Shown here in pieces: positions 1 to 11,207 of a stretch of 64,000 nucleotides of DNA; the stretch's first letter is position 1, and the number at the start of each line of letters is the position of its first letter. The position numbers and the translations under genes are program-made. The notes under the pieces were generated by a model. The model had not been told where the DNA came from, searched no databases, and worked only from the letters and a program-made list of their open reading frames with translations. The stretch is from Nocardia flavorosea (GTDB lineage: Bacteria > Actinomycetota > Actinomycetes > Mycobacteriales > Mycobacteriaceae). The stretch covers positions 744,001 through 808,000 of the forward strand of contig NZ_JADLQL010000002.1 of NCBI RefSeq assembly GCF_015477805.1, written 5' to 3'.

Positions 1-2074
<2,074 letters not shown>

Positions 2075-2403
2075 AGAGCGTCGGCCGGGCGGCCAGTCCT
2101 TTCAGGCGTCTCCGCGTTTTGCCTAGCGATGCGTCGGTCTCGAACGGCGCAACCCACATCCGCGCACCGCCCGGTGGGCGGATTCGGATGCGGACATGCC
2201 ACGTTACCGCGTACGGTCTATTCGATACATCGCGCTTCCTGACTTATCGCAAGCGAGGAGTTCGGCAGGTGATGCAGTTCAACAGGTAAACGGCCGGAAA
2301 ACCACGGTGGTTCCCGGCGTCGTGGTCTGTGATATCTCGTAGTGATCACAATCATGGCACGCCCGACCGATGATGATCGACGTACGACCCGAGCGCAGGG
2401 GGT
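2075..2403. promoter_or_regulatory. divergent intergenic region of ftsH
   Basis: This 329-bp spacer separates ftsH (leftward) from the hypothetical gene at 2404 (rightward) and must hold both promoters. Two inverted repeats are visible: CCGCCC-GGT-GGGCGG at 2167-2181 and the near-palindrome AACCAC-G-GTGGTT at 2300-2312, which could be an operator. No convincing ORF is present. Confidence 0.4.
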
Positions 2404-3369
2404 ATGGACATAGTCGAGTTACGGACACCCACAGCAATAGTTCGGCACGGTGCAGGACGGTTGGTAGTCCTGCGCCCGGAGGCCGACGGCGATACCGAGA
2501 CCGACGGCGAGCGCGTCCTCGACGTAGCGGTCACCGACCTGCTGGAAGTACGGCTCAGCCGACGCGCCGACGATGCGGTCGTCATCGAGATCTACCTGCG
2601 TTATCCGACCCCGGTGCTGGTCGGCGTGCCCGCCGACCGGACGCCGCTGCCGGTACTGATCGCCGAGCACGACGTTCCCGCCGCCGCCGGGATCGTCTCC
2701 CGGATCAACGACCAGATCCTGGCCGCACAGCGCATCGATATCTCCGCTCCGGCGCTCAACCCGCCCGCCCCGGAAGTCACCGAGCGGGGACCGGTTCGCG
2801 CGGACGTCGACCGGGCCGTGGGCCGGATGTCGGTCACCGGGCGCGGCGAAGCGGCCCTGCACGAACTGCACGGCCTCGTCGACGGCGACGAGTACGTGCT
2901 GGAGACCGCGTACGTCATCGCCCATCCGCCGGTCGGTGACGACGACGCATGCCTGCTCACGGTCACCACCAAACGCCTGCTGCTGGCATCGCTGAGCACC
3001 GACGAGCCCTACGCCCACGACCTACCGATCCCGATGATCATGATGGCGCGGGCCACGGAGGAACCCGGCTCGATGGCGGGCGGCCTGCGCGACGCGGACC
3101 GCCGTCCCATCATCGAGGTGCGCGACGGCAACACCACGACGTGCTTCACGGGGCTGGATCGCGCCGATACCGAGCGGATGACCTACGCCATCAATTTCGC
3201 CGTCCGGCTGATCGCGCTGGACGGTTCGGCGGGACCGGCCGATCCGAGCGTCGCGCAGCTGTACTCCGAATGGGAACTGCTGGTCGAACGGCACTCGCTG
3301 GGCATGGTCGACGACACCCAGTTCCAGCGCTACGGCCGCGGCATCCTGCGCTCCCTGCCAGGGATCTGA
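2404..3369 (+). CDS. hypothetical protein with SHOCT-like C-terminus
   Basis: A 321-residue soluble acidic protein of unknown function; no signal peptide or membrane segment. The N-terminal half is a beta-rich segment with a proline/acid linker near 120-135. A second block around 155-240 contains a strand-rich pattern (LLTVTTKRLLLASL) resembling bacterial PH-like folds. The last 35 residues (YSEWELLVERHSLGMVDDTQF...) have the spacing of a SHOCT domain, a short oligomerisation module usually at protein C-termini. The ATG lies directly behind a GGGGG run, too close for an ideal ribosome site, so the start is uncertain. It is a single gene, divergent from ftsH. PH-like and SHOCT readings are by eye only. 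Confidence 0.7.
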   Translation: MDIVELRTPTAIVRHGAGRLVVLRPEADGDTETDGERVLDVAVTDLLEVRLSRRADDAVVIEIYLRYPTPVLVGVPADRTPLPVLIAEHDVPAAAGIVSRINDQILAAQRIDISAPALNPPAPEVTERGPVRADVDRAVGRMSVTGRGEAALHELHGLVDGDEYVLETAYVIAHPPVGDDDACLLTVTTKRLLLASLSTDEPYAHDLPIPMIMMARATEEPGSMAGGLRDADRRPIIEVRDGNTTTCFTGLDRADTERMTYAINFAVRLIALDGSAGPADPSVAQLYSEWELLVERHSLGMVDDTQFQRYGRGILRSLPGI

Positions 3370-3537
3370 CAGGCTCGGCGGGCGCGAACGAGCGGGTCCT
3401 GGCGTGCCCGTGAGGCGACGGCGGGTGCGTTCGCGTGCCCACTCCGGTAGTTCGACCACCGGATCGGCGAGCGAAGTGGCGCCCGGGCTGCTCGGGACCT
3501 TCCCGCGCGAAGCACCCACCTCCAGAAAGGAACAGCT

Positions 3538-4287
3538 ATGACCTCACGAGTCGCTGTTGCGGGAGCTACCGGAAACATCGGGTCACTCACCGCGGCCGCA
3601 CTACAGAGAGCCGGCCACGAGGTCGTGCCGATCAGCCGCGCACGCGGGGTCGATCTCTTGCACGGCGAGGGGCTGGACGACGCGTTGACCGGCGTGAACA
3701 CCGTCATAGATACGACCAACTACGGCGCAACCGACCGGGACGAAGCCGTCGCCTGGTTCGGCACCACCACCCGGAACCTCCTGGCCGCCGAGGAACGGTC
3801 CGGCGTAGGCCACCATGTCCTGCTCTCCATCCTCGGGGTGGACCGGGTGGAGGGGAACGCACACTATGCCGGTAAGCGCGAACAAGAACGACTGGTCGCC
3901 GAGGGCCGGGTGCCGTGGACCATCGTGCGGGCCACCCAGTTCCACGATTTCGCCGCCATGGTGAGCGGATGGACCGAACAGGACGGGGTCGCCCCGATCG
4001 CCCCGCTGCTGGTGCAGCCGATCGCTCCCGCTGATGTGGCCGCCGTCCTGGCCGAGACCGCGGCGGGCGCACCGCAGGGCCGGCACATCGACATCGCCGG
4101 CCCCGCACCCCAGGACCTCGTGGATATGGCCCGCCGTACCCACATGGCCCGCGGCCACACTGTGGATCTCGTACCGACCTGGTCTTCGATTTTCGGCCCC
4201 GAGATGGCCGGCAACGTACTGCTGCCGGGCGATGACGCGCGCCTGGCGCCGACCACCTTCGAGGAATGGCTGGCCGGCCATGCCTGA
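3538..4287 (+). CDS. NmrA-like NAD(P)-binding epimerase/reductase (atypical SDR)
   Basis: A 249-residue Rossmann protein. The N-terminus carries the dinucleotide-binding signature VAGATGNIG (residues 6-14, GxxGxxG). It lacks the YxxxK pair of classical SDRs in its usual position but has HYAGKREQE, a tyrosine-lysine pair typical of atypical SDRs, near residues 108-115. Proteins of this type act as NAD(P)H-dependent reductases or redox sensors; the substrate cannot be told. A good ribosome site (GAAAGGAA) lies 6-7 bases before the ATG. The gene stands alone, convergent with the DUF1266 gene 23 bp downstream. Confidence 0.85.
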   Translation: MTSRVAVAGATGNIGSLTAAALQRAGHEVVPISRARGVDLLHGEGLDDALTGVNTVIDTTNYGATDRDEAVAWFGTTTRNLLAAEERSGVGHHVLLSILGVDRVEGNAHYAGKREQERLVAEGRVPWTIVRATQFHDFAAMVSGWTEQDGVAPIAPLLVQPIAPADVAAVLAETAAGAPQGRHIDIAGPAPQDLVDMARRTHMARGHTVDLVPTWSSIFGPEMAGNVLLPGDDARLAPTTFEEWLAGHA

Positions 4288-4310
4288 ATGCCGCGGGGCG
4301 AGCTACCGCA

Positions 4311-5126
4311 CTACAGCAGCTCGATACGACGCCAAGGGCTGGTCGGGCGTAGCCATAGTCGTAACAATTCCAGCCGGCGGTCCACGCCGCCGTCCTTGAG
4401 TTCGGCCAGGTCCTCGCAGGCCTGCCAGTAGGTCCAGCCGGTGAGATAGGCGTCGCCGAACTGGCGCCAGTTGCGGTATTTGCGCTGGGCCAGCGGGAGC
4501 GCGCGGGCCAGATAGTCCCAGGCGACATCCGTTTCGATATAGCCGGCGGTATAGGCCATCCGGGCTACCGCCACCACGCGCGCCAGGTCCCAGGCGTGGA
4601 TATCGGCCGGCAGCGGGCGGGACAGATGGTCGGTGAAACCGATTTTGATCGCCTGGGACCAGATGTCGTAGTCGCGGACCAGGGCCTCGGAATTGTCGAT
4701 ACCGCGGAACGAAGCGACCTGCCGGAGGAAGGCGCGGTGCCGGTCGGCACGCTCGCCGAACCGGTCCCGTTCGCTGGCGTTCAGCGATGCCGTCACCAGC
4801 GGGTGCACCAGGGCATAGAGCGGGGCGTGCATTCCTTCGAGGAGTTGTTCCATCGAGGCCCGGGCCTCGGTTCCGTCGGTGATTCCCCAGGCTCCGGTGA
4901 GCGTATCGATGGCGAGTTCGCGCCGGTCACCCAGCGGATGGTCGCGTTCGGGGCCGAGCAGCAGCGCGTCGTGGAAGGCATCCCAGCGCGCCGAGTAGAA
5001 GGCGCCCAGCGACAACGCCCGCAGGCGGTCATCGTCGATCTGCGCGCCGGACCAATGGTCTTCCTCGCGCTTGTCGAGCTCCGGATAGGGGAAGGGGGTC
5101 GGCGTGGGCAATCCGGCAGCAGCCAT
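4311..5126 (-). CDS. DUF1266 domain protein
   Basis: A 271-residue soluble protein. Its central and C-terminal region matches the DUF1266 family (YbeR/YbeU type): an aspartate/tryptophan-rich core with GAWGITD, RDYDIWSQAIKIGFT, HAWDLARVVAVARMAYTAGYI and the closing SYLTGWTYW-like segment GDAYLTGWTYWQA. This family has no established biochemical function; members lie near toxin or secretion loci in some bacteria, but nothing of that kind is adjacent here. The ATG start was chosen because upstream sequence leaves the frame and enters the promoter region of the gene at 5229. Confidence 0.8.
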   Translation of the reverse strand: MAAAGLPTPTPFPYPELDKREEDHWSGAQIDDDRLRALSLGAFYSARWDAFHDALLLGPERDHPLGDRRELAIDTLTGAWGITDGTEARASMEQLLEGMHAPLYALVHPLVTASLNASERDRFGERADRHRAFLRQVASFRGIDNSEALVRDYDIWSQAIKIGFTDHLSRPLPADIHAWDLARVVAVARMAYTAGYIETDVAWDYLARALPLAQRKYRNWRQFGDAYLTGWTYWQACEDLAELKDGGVDRRLELLRLWLRPTSPWRRIELL

Positions 5127-5228
5127 ACCGTGAGTGTAGGACTCCCGTCCAGCACCGGTCCGGTCAATGTGTTTTCACATTTGGGGCTTGTCCTGTCACG
5201 GCGCTGGTTCCGGGGCTAATGTGCAAAC

Positions 5229-5483
5229 ATGTGTAGAAATATCACCGTCTTGCGAGGTCTGGAACCCGCCGCCACCGAGGAGGAGATCTACGCCGCCGCA
5301 CTGCAGTACGTGCGCAAGGTGGGTGGTCTGTCCGGACTGAGTTCGGCCACCAAACCCGCGGTGGACAAGGCAGTGGCCGCGGTGGCCGAGGCAACCACCG
5401 CCCTGTTGACGGAGTTGCCCGACCGGCGAGTCCCGCCCGCTACCGAACCGCCACTGCGCCGGCTGGCTCGGGAAAACCTGTAA
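5229..5483 (+). CDS. DUF2277 family small protein
   Basis: An 84-residue protein beginning MCRNITVLRGLEPAATEEEI, which is the conserved N-terminus of DUF2277 (Cys2, Arg3, Asn4, the EPPAT-like turn, then AALQYVRKVGG). The C-terminus is proline/arginine rich. The family is widespread in actinobacteria and proteobacteria with no known role; the N-terminal Met-Cys-Arg-Asn is strikingly invariant. It is divergent from the DUF1266 gene across 102 bp. Identification by signature is secure, function unknown. Confidence 0.85.
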   Translation: MCRNITVLRGLEPAATEEEIYAAALQYVRKVGGLSGLSSATKPAVDKAVAAVAEATTALLTELPDRRVPPATEPPLRRLARENL

Positions 5484-5581
5484 TCACTCACCGACGGGAC
5501 GCCGCGACCGGGCGCGGTGACCCGAGACAAGCTGCCCCACATCTGTGAGATGCTGAGGCAGTCACCGATAGATTGTGTCAC

Positions 5582-5602
5582 GATCGGTACTATGCGCCGA
5601 TC
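5582..5602 (+). promoter_or_regulatory. candidate promoter/operator of the aldehyde dehydrogenase operon
   Basis: An inverted repeat GATCGG-N9-CCGATC encloses TACTAT, a plausible -10 hexamer, about 55 bp before the GTG of the dehydrogenase. A third copy of the half-site (GATCGG) follows at 5609-5614. A repressor binding here would block the promoter. No good -35 hexamer was found, so this is tentative. Confidence 0.3.
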
Positions 5603-5652
5603 CACTGTGATCGGCCGCCAGCGGTTCAGCACGACGCAGTGGGAGAACAGCA

Positions 5653-7242
5653 GTGACCGACACCGAATCGGAACGACCCGATACCGAGCCCGGAACGGGC
5701 CGGTCCCCCGACACGGATATCCGTGTCCGCAACCCCGCAACCGGCGAAACAGTCGGCAGCGTTCCCGACACCCCCGCCACAGCGGTAGCCGCGCGGATCG
5801 CCGAACTACGCGAGCACCAGCGCGAATGGGCGGCCATGGGCGCGAACGGGCGCAAGGAATGGCTGCTGAAACTGCAGGACTGGATCATCGACAATACCGA
5901 GTCGCTCGCCGACGTCCTCCAGTCCGAAACCGGTAAGCCCCGGGTGGACTCCCTCATCGATCCGATTTTCGGCAGCGATCTGATCGGCTACTACGCGCGT
6001 CGCGCACCGAAATTCCTGGCCGACGAACATCCTTCCCCACACAGCCCACTGTCCCGGGTGAAACGGCTGACCACGGTATTCGAACCGTACCCGGTGGTCG
6101 GCGTGATCACGCCGTGGAACTTCCCGCTGGCCATGCCGATCCTCGATGTGATCCCGGCGCTGGCGGCCGGGGCCGCAGTGATCTTGAAGCCGTCCGAGGT
6201 CACACCGCTGTCGGCCCTCGAACTGGCTCGCGGCTGGTCCGAGATCGGCGCGCCACCGGTGTTCTCCGTCGTCACCGGAGCGGGCGCCACCGGCGCGGCG
6301 GTCGTGGACAACGCCGATTACATCCAGTTCACCGGCTCCACGGCCACCGGACGCCGGATCGCCGCCGCCTGCGCGGCCCGCATGATTCCCTACAGCCTGG
6401 AGCTGGGCGGTAAAGACCCGGCGATCGTGCTCGCCGACGCCGATATCGATCGCGCTGCGCACGGAATCGCGTTCGGCGGCATGTTCAACTCCGGCCAGGT
6501 CTGCATCTCGGTGGAGCGGGTTTATGTCGAGGCCCCGGTCTACGACGAATTCGTCGCCAAACTGACCGCGAATGTCGAATCCCTGCGGCAGGGTCGCGAC
6601 GATCGCACGCCTCGTCACGATGTCGGCGCCATGGCGAACGAGAACCAGGTCGCGATCGTGTCCCGGCATATCGAGGAAGCGGTCGCAGCGGGCGCGAAGG
6701 TGCTGACCGGCGGTAAACGCACCGGCGAAGGAACCTTTTTCGAGCCGACGGTGCTGGTCGATGTCGATCACAGCATGACCTGTATCACCGAGGAGACCTT
6801 CGGGCCCACCCTGCCGGTGATGAAGGTCGCCGACGAGGCCGAGGCCATCCGCCTGGCCAACGATTCGGTGTACGGCCTGTCCGCCTCGGTGTGGACCGGC
6901 GACAAGGCCCGGGGCGAACGGGTTGCGCGCGCGCTGAACGCCGGCGCGGTGAACATCAACGATATTTTCGCCAACCTGTTCAACTTCGCACTGCCGATGG
7001 GCGGCTGGGGCGATTCCGGTGTCGGCGCCCGCTGGGGCGGCGCCCAGGGTGTACGCAAATACTGCAAGGCCAAGGCGATCACCACACCGCTGTTGCCGAC
7101 CCAGGAACGCGAGCTGACCTGGATGCCCTACGACCTGAACAAGATCCTGATCGGACTGGGCGCCATGCGCGCGGCCGGTGCGCGCGGGATGCGCCGGATC
7201 GACCTGCCCGCCCTGCTCCGACTCAAGGGAGATAAACGATGA
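5653..7242 (+). CDS. aldehyde dehydrogenase family protein
   Basis: A 529-residue NAD(P)-dependent aldehyde dehydrogenase that oxidises an aldehyde to an acid. Family landmarks are present in order: the cofactor segment ITPWNFPLAMP, the lysine/glutamate stretch ILKPSEVTP, the glycine motif FTGSTATGRR, the general-base glutamate in LELGGKDP, and the catalytic cysteine in FNSGQVCIS. The E-T-FGP motif (EETFGPTLPV) follows. The C-terminal extension (GARGMRRIDLPALLRLKG) is longer than in most family members. The GTG start has GGGAGAA five bases upstream. It overlaps the SDR gene by 4 bp (ATGA), so the two are translated together. Substrate not predictable. Confidence 0.93.
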   Translation: MTDTESERPDTEPGTGRSPDTDIRVRNPATGETVGSVPDTPATAVAARIAELREHQREWAAMGANGRKEWLLKLQDWIIDNTESLADVLQSETGKPRVDSLIDPIFGSDLIGYYARRAPKFLADEHPSPHSPLSRVKRLTTVFEPYPVVGVITPWNFPLAMPILDVIPALAAGAAVILKPSEVTPLSALELARGWSEIGAPPVFSVVTGAGATGAAVVDNADYIQFTGSTATGRRIAAACAARMIPYSLELGGKDPAIVLADADIDRAAHGIAFGGMFNSGQVCISVERVYVEAPVYDEFVAKLTANVESLRQGRDDRTPRHDVGAMANENQVAIVSRHIEEAVAAGAKVLTGGKRTGEGTFFEPTVLVDVDHSMTCITEETFGPTLPVMKVADEAEAIRLANDSVYGLSASVWTGDKARGERVARALNAGAVNINDIFANLFNFALPMGGWGDSGVGARWGGAQGVRKYCKAKAITTPLLPTQERELTWMPYDLNKILIGLGAMRAAGARGMRRIDLPALLRLKGDKR

Positions 7243-8066
7243 TGCGAGACCTCCGCGGCAAAGTTGTCGTGATCACCGGCGGCGCCCGCGGAATCGGCCT
7301 GGCCACCGCTGTGGCACTGGCGAAACTGGGCGCGAAGATCGCGATCGGCGATATCGACGAGAAAACGGTCAAGGAATCGGGTACCGATTACGATTTCGAC
7401 CACTACGGCCGGCTCGATGTCACCGATCAGCAGTCGTTCACCACGTTCCTCGACGACGTCGAGCGCGAACTCGGACCGATCGACGTACTGATCAACAATG
7501 CGGGGATCATGCCGACCGGGCGGCTGGTCGACGAATCCGACCGGATCACCCGCCGGATCCTGGATATCAACGTCTACGGCGTGATCCTCGGATCGAAGAT
7601 CGCGCTGGCCCGGATGCTCGCGCGCGGACGCGGGCACATCATCAATATCGCCTCGCTGGCCGGCGAGACCCATATTCCGGGCCTGGCCACGTACAACGCC
7701 TCCAAACACGCGGTATTGGGTTTCACCGACACCCTGCGTGAGGAGTACCGCGGAACCGGTGTCGAATTCTCCTCGGTCCTACCCACGCTGACCAAGACCG
7801 AACTGGGGTCCGGGGTCGCCGCACCCAAGGGGCTGCCGGCCGCCGAGCCGGCGGATATCGCCGCCGCGGTGGTCCGGCTCATCGCCAAACCCAGGGCGAA
7901 GGCGCGGGTTACGCGGGCGGCGGGCGCCATGTCGGTTTTCGTGAACCTGCTACCGCAGTCGGTGGGCGACGCGCTGGGCCGCTCGATGGGTTCGGCTCAG
8001 ACCTTCCTCGACGACGTGAACACCGAACAGCGCAAGGCCTACGAGGAACGTATCCGACACGACTGA
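7239..8066 (+). CDS. short-chain dehydrogenase/reductase (classical SDR)
   Basis: A 275-residue classical SDR. It has TGGARGIG for cofactor binding (about residues 14-21), NNAGIM, catalytic Ser in the segment IINIASLAGE, and the YNASK active site (Tyr-x-x-x-Lys). An aspartate after the second strand (GDIDEK) suggests NAD(H). The C-terminal tail after 200 is arginine rich, as in mycobacterial SDRs acting on hydrophobic substrates. The start overlaps the dehydrogenase stop; a second ATG immediately follows at 7242, and AAGGGA lies 8-11 bp upstream, so either may be used. Coupling with the aldehyde dehydrogenase suggests an alcohol-aldehyde-acid sequence (inference). Confidence 0.92.
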   Translation: MMRDLRGKVVVITGGARGIGLATAVALAKLGAKIAIGDIDEKTVKESGTDYDFDHYGRLDVTDQQSFTTFLDDVERELGPIDVLINNAGIMPTGRLVDESDRITRRILDINVYGVILGSKIALARMLARGRGHIINIASLAGETHIPGLATYNASKHAVLGFTDTLREEYRGTGVEFSSVLPTLTKTELGSGVAAPKGLPAAEPADIAAAVVRLIAKPRAKARVTRAAGAMSVFVNLLPQSVGDALGRSMGSAQTFLDDVNTEQRKAYEERIRHD

Positions 8067-8163
8067 CACCGCCTTGGGGGGATCTTTCCGATACGCACCG
8101 CGGCCCGCACGGTGGGGCCGCGGTGCTGTCGTGCGCACCATCGGACGGCCATCGAAACACCAT

Positions 8164-8179
8164 TGTGATCAATATCACT
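8164..8179. promoter_or_regulatory. CRP/GlxR-type binding site
   Basis: TGTGA-N6-TCACT, with GTGAT/ATCAC perfectly symmetric, matches the cAMP-receptor consensus TGTGAN6TCACA at 9 of 10 positions. A TTGACG hexamer overlaps its right edge (8179-8184). It lies about 315 bp before the LysR gene and immediately at the end of a possible small minus-strand ORF. Confidence 0.5.
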
Positions 8180-8378
8180 TGACGTGCATAGTCGAGTACA
8201 GGCTGCACAGAAACCGCCGCCGCGGCCGGAGCCGAAACCGTGCAGCCTCTCCATCGCCCGAGGTGGACACCACATCGTCCACGAAGAGCTCTACCACCGC
8301 AAACGTCCGGCGTTTTACGTCGTATCGCCCGCGAACGACATACAGACCATGCGGCGCGAAACCGATGATGCACATCAC
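8175..8378 (-). CDS. possible small hypothetical protein
   Basis: A 67-codon reading frame in a 428-bp gap (8067-8494) between the SDR and LysR genes. The translation (MMCIIGFAPHGLYVVRGRYD...) has a natural-looking mix of residues in its first 45 positions and alternating hydrophobic strands, unlike most antisense shadows here. There is no strong ribosome site, and it ends inside the CRP-like palindrome. A plus-strand frame at 8184-8393 covers the same bases. Treat as unproven; the rest of the gap holds no gene. Confidence 0.25.
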   Translation of the reverse strand: MMCIIGFAPHGLYVVRGRYDVKRRTFAVVELFVDDVVSTSGDGEAARFRLRPRRRFLCSLYSTMHVK

Positions 8379-8494
8379 CGTGACACCGAATAAGCTGTCA
8401 CTAACAAACCTGCCGACTGTTTCTGGGCCACTATGCGGACCTTCCGAACATATTAGGGCTGGAAATTCGGCAACGATTCTGATAGCAAGGTGCT

Positions 8495-9379
8495 ATGGAC
8501 CCGCATTTGCGCGATCTGCGGTATTTCGTCGCCGTCGCCGAGGAACTGCACTTCACCAACGCCGCTCAGCGGCTGCACATCGCTCAACCGACACTGTCGC
8601 GTCAGATCCGGCAGCTGGAACGCCAACTCGATGTGGTCCTGTTCGATCGCAACCAGCGCAGCGTCGCGCTCACGGTTGCGGGTAAGGAACTGCTGGGCGG
8701 GGCCCGCAAGATCCTGGAACTCTGGGAGACCACCAACGGCTCGCTACAGGAAGCCGGCGAAGTACTGCGCGTCGGCCTGCAATCGAACCTGGGCCGCGGC
8801 CTGCTCAACGATCTGGAAAGCGCCAGCGGCCACCGTCTCGCGCTGCACCAGGCCTCCTGGACCGATCCGTCCAGCGGTCTGTCCGGCCGCCAGGCCGATC
8901 TGGCACTGGTCTGGCTCCCACTGCCCGATCCCAACCGGTACCGCTGGCAAGTGCTGCGCACCGAGCGGCGCTGGGTTCTGCTCCCGGAGAACCATCCACG
9001 AGCCGCCCAGGAAATGATCGACTTCGCCGATCTCGTCGACGAACCGTTCATCGCCCTACCCGCCGAGGCCGGCGCGGTCCGCGATTTCTGGCTCGGCAAC
9101 GACGCCCGCAACGGCCGGACGGCGAAGATCGGCGCGGAAGCAGCCACCCCGGAAGACCGGCTGGAAGCCGTCGGGCTGGGGCTCGGACTGTGCTTGCTGG
9201 CCGAGAACAACGTGCCGATGTACCGCTGGCCCGGCCTGACCGCGCGTCCCCTCACCGGGATCGCACCGTGCGAACTCGCGGTAGCCTGGCGTGCCGACGA
9301 CACCCGGCCGACCATTCTGGAATTCGGCCAGCGGGCCGTGTCCGGAGGTTTCGCGGAACCGCCCGCCATCCCTGCGTGA
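8495..9379 (+). CDS. LysR-family transcriptional regulator
   Basis: A 294-residue regulator. The N-terminal winged helix-turn-helix is unmistakable: LRYFVAVAEELHFTNAAQRL, then IAQPTLSRQIRQLERQL, VVLFDRNQRSVALTVAGKEL. The effector domain (about 95-290) is shorter and lacks an obvious ligand signature, but shows the usual domain order. LysR proteins usually act on a neighbouring divergent gene; here the nearest candidate is the upstream dehydrogenase pair (same strand) or the possible small gene at 8175. The gene is convergent with hpt. Confidence 0.93.
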   Translation: MDPHLRDLRYFVAVAEELHFTNAAQRLHIAQPTLSRQIRQLERQLDVVLFDRNQRSVALTVAGKELLGGARKILELWETTNGSLQEAGEVLRVGLQSNLGRGLLNDLESASGHRLALHQASWTDPSSGLSGRQADLALVWLPLPDPNRYRWQVLRTERRWVLLPENHPRAAQEMIDFADLVDEPFIALPAEAGAVRDFWLGNDARNGRTAKIGAEAATPEDRLEAVGLGLGLCLLAENNVPMYRWPGLTARPLTGIAPCELAVAWRADDTRPTILEFGQRAVSGGFAEPPAIPA

Positions 9380-9393
9380 GCTGTGCTTATTTT

Positions 9394-9412
9394 GCGGCGC
9401 CTGCGGCGCCGC
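9394..9412. terminator. hairpin between convergent LysR and hpt genes
   Basis: GCGGCGCC-TGC-GGCGCCGC forms a perfect 8-bp stem with a 3-base loop between the two convergent stop codons. No U-tract follows on either strand (TTTT precedes it on the plus strand), so it is only a weak candidate for a bidirectional terminator. Confidence 0.35.
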
Positions 9413-9479
9413 GGGGTTCGGCCGATGGTTCGCCGGCGGCGGGCGCGTTCTCGTGGCTCACCGCGGCACCGTCGCGCCT

Positions 9480-10073
9480 TCAGTCGGTTTCGCCGCCGTA
9501 GACCCGCGGGTGCAGGGTGCCGATATAGGGCAAGTCGCGGTAGCGCTCGGCATAGTCCAGGCCGTATCCCACGACGAATTCGTTGGGGATGTCGAAACCC
9601 ACATTCGCCACCTCGACCTGGGTGCGCAGCGCATCGGGTTTCCGCAGCAGGGTCACCACCTCGAGCGAGGCCGGATTGCGGGTGGAGAGGTTGCGCATCA
9701 GCCAGGACAGCGTCAGACCCGAATCGATGATGTCCTCGACGATCAGCACATTGCGGCCGGCGATGTCCTTGTCCAGATCTTTCATGATGCGCACGACGCC
9801 GGAGGACGAGGTCGACGAACCGTAGGAGGAAACGGCCATGAACTCCAGCTGTGTCGGGATGGGTAGCGCCTTCGCCAGATCGGTCATGAAGAAGATCGCG
9901 CCCTTGAGTACCCCGATCAGCAGCAGATCCCCCTCCGGGGCATCGGCCGGATACCGTTTGGAGATCAGTTCGGCCAGCTCGCTGACCTTGGCCTCGATTT
10001 GTTCCTCGGTGATCAGGACCGAAGCGATATCGTCCCCGTACACGTCACTGGTTTCCCTTCGGTTTCGGCTCAC
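9480..10073 (-). CDS. hpt: hypoxanthine phosphoribosyltransferase
   Basis: Purine salvage enzyme converting hypoxanthine or guanine plus PRPP to IMP or GMP in the cytosol. The 197-residue protein contains the PRPP loop [14 protein letters not shown] (about 109-122), the flexible-loop [12 protein letters not shown] with the conserved Ser-Tyr pair, and the purine-contact segment [14 protein letters not shown]. The GTG start overlaps the tilS stop (GTGA). An internal GTG ten codons on (VYGDD...) has AAGGGA upstream and would give a length nearer the homologues, so the start is open. Order tilS-hpt-(ftsH) is conserved in actinobacteria. Confidence 0.97.
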   Translation of the reverse strand: MSRNRRETSDVYGDDIASVLITEEQIEAKVSELAELISKRYPADAPEGDLLLIGVLKGAIFFMTDLAKALPIPTQLEFMAVSSYGSSTSSSGVVRIMKDLDKDIAGRNVLIVEDIIDSGLTLSWLMRNLSTRNPASLEVVTLLRKPDALRTQVEVANVGFDIPNEFVVGYGLDYAERYRDLPYIGTLHPRVYGGETD

Positions 10074-11140
10074 CCGGTCGCGCGGGCAAGTGTCAGCCTG
10101 CCATGCTCGCGGGCGACGACCAACCTGATCCCCCGCTCTTTCCCACTCACCGCGACCCCGCCCTGACCGTGCCAGGCCACCACAAGATCGTCCACCGCCC
10201 GCAGATGGGCGCCCGTCACCACCCGCACCCCGCCGGCCAGCAGCCAGGCCCGCACGGTCCGGCGCCGTACCGCGGCCGCGGCGTCGGCGAGTACCGCGCA
10301 GGACAGGCCCGGCCCCCCGAATTCGGCCCGGACCAGCAGTTCGGCAGCGAATCCGTCGAGTGCGGTGTTGTCCTCGCGCAACAGGTCGGCGGTCCGGGCC
10401 AGCGCTACCGCCGCGCCACCGCCGAGCACATCTTCCAGCAGCGGCAGAACTTCCGTGCGCAGGCGGACGCGGGTGAACTCCGGGGAAAGATTGTGTGGAT
10501 CCTCATAGGGCGACAGGCCCAGATCCGCACAGAACTGCCGGGTGGTCGCGCGCCGGACGTTCAGCAACGGTCTGCCCCACGGATTGTCGAACTGCGCCAT
10601 GCCCTGGATCGAGCGCGCCCCCGAACCCCGACCGAGCCCGAGTAGCACGGTTTCGGCCTGATCGTCGAGCGTATGACCGAGCAGTACCGGCAGTTCACCG
10701 CGCGCACGGTCCAGCACGCCGTAGCGGGCGGCGCGTGCGGCCGCCTCCATACCGCCGGGACCGTCGACATCGACGGGCAGTACCCGCACCGAACGGCAGC
10801 CCAGCGCTCGCGCGACGGCCGCCGCTGTCGCCGCGACCTCGTCCGATCCGGCCTGGAGCCGATGATCCACGATCAGCGCGTCCACTGTCGCCGCCTCGGC
10901 CACGGCCGCGGCCGTCAGGGCCAGCGAATCGGCCCCGCCCGACAGCGCGACGGCTACCCCCGGTTGCGTAGGCCGGAACCGCGCCAGCCAGGCCCGGACG
11001 GCATGCCGCAGTGCCAGCACCGCGGGTGTCTCGGGTAGCCGGACCGGCCGTGCCGTAGCGCCGTGCGACGGCGCGGCGGTCGGGGTGGCAAGGCCCGGCC
11101 CGACCTCGGTCTCGTTGTCCACTCCACTGCTCCGTGTCAT
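10070..11140 (-). CDS. tilS: tRNA(Ile)-lysidine synthetase
   Basis: Modifies C34 of the CAU-anticodon tRNA-Ile to lysidine, so that it reads AUA and is charged with isoleucine. The PP-loop ATP pyrophosphatase signature [11 protein letters not shown] is near residue 65, followed by the family [21 protein letters not shown] and the conserved [15 protein letters not shown]. The minus-strand frame stays open to 11488, but the extra N-terminus overlaps the neighbouring protease gene and is Arg/Ser-rich noise. The ATG at 11140 ([10 protein letters not shown]...) fits family length (356 aa). It overlaps hpt by 3 bases and follows the DUF2342 gene by 67 bp. Confidence 0.95.
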   Translation of the reverse strand: MTRSSGVDNETEVGPGLATPTAAPSHGATARPVRLPETPAVLALRHAVRAWLARFRPTQPGVAVALSGGADSLALTAAAVAEAATVDALIVDHRLQAGSDEVAATAAAVARALGCRSVRVLPVDVDGPGGMEAAARAARYGVLDRARGELPVLLGHTLDDQAETVLLGLGRGSGARSIQGMAQFDNPWGRPLLNVRRATTRQFCADLGLSPYEDPHNLSPEFTRVRLRTEVLPLLEDVLGGGAAVALARTADLLREDNTALDGFAAELLVRAEFGGPGLSCAVLADAAAAVRRRTVRAWLLAGGVRVVTGAHLRAVDDLVVAWHGQGGVAVSGKERGIRLVVAREHGRLTLARATG

Positions 11141-11207
11141 GGCGCTACTTTTCGGCGCGTCTCGAGGGTGGGGCCGCACCTCGTTCGGGCTGCCCCGGGT
11201 GGGCGGG

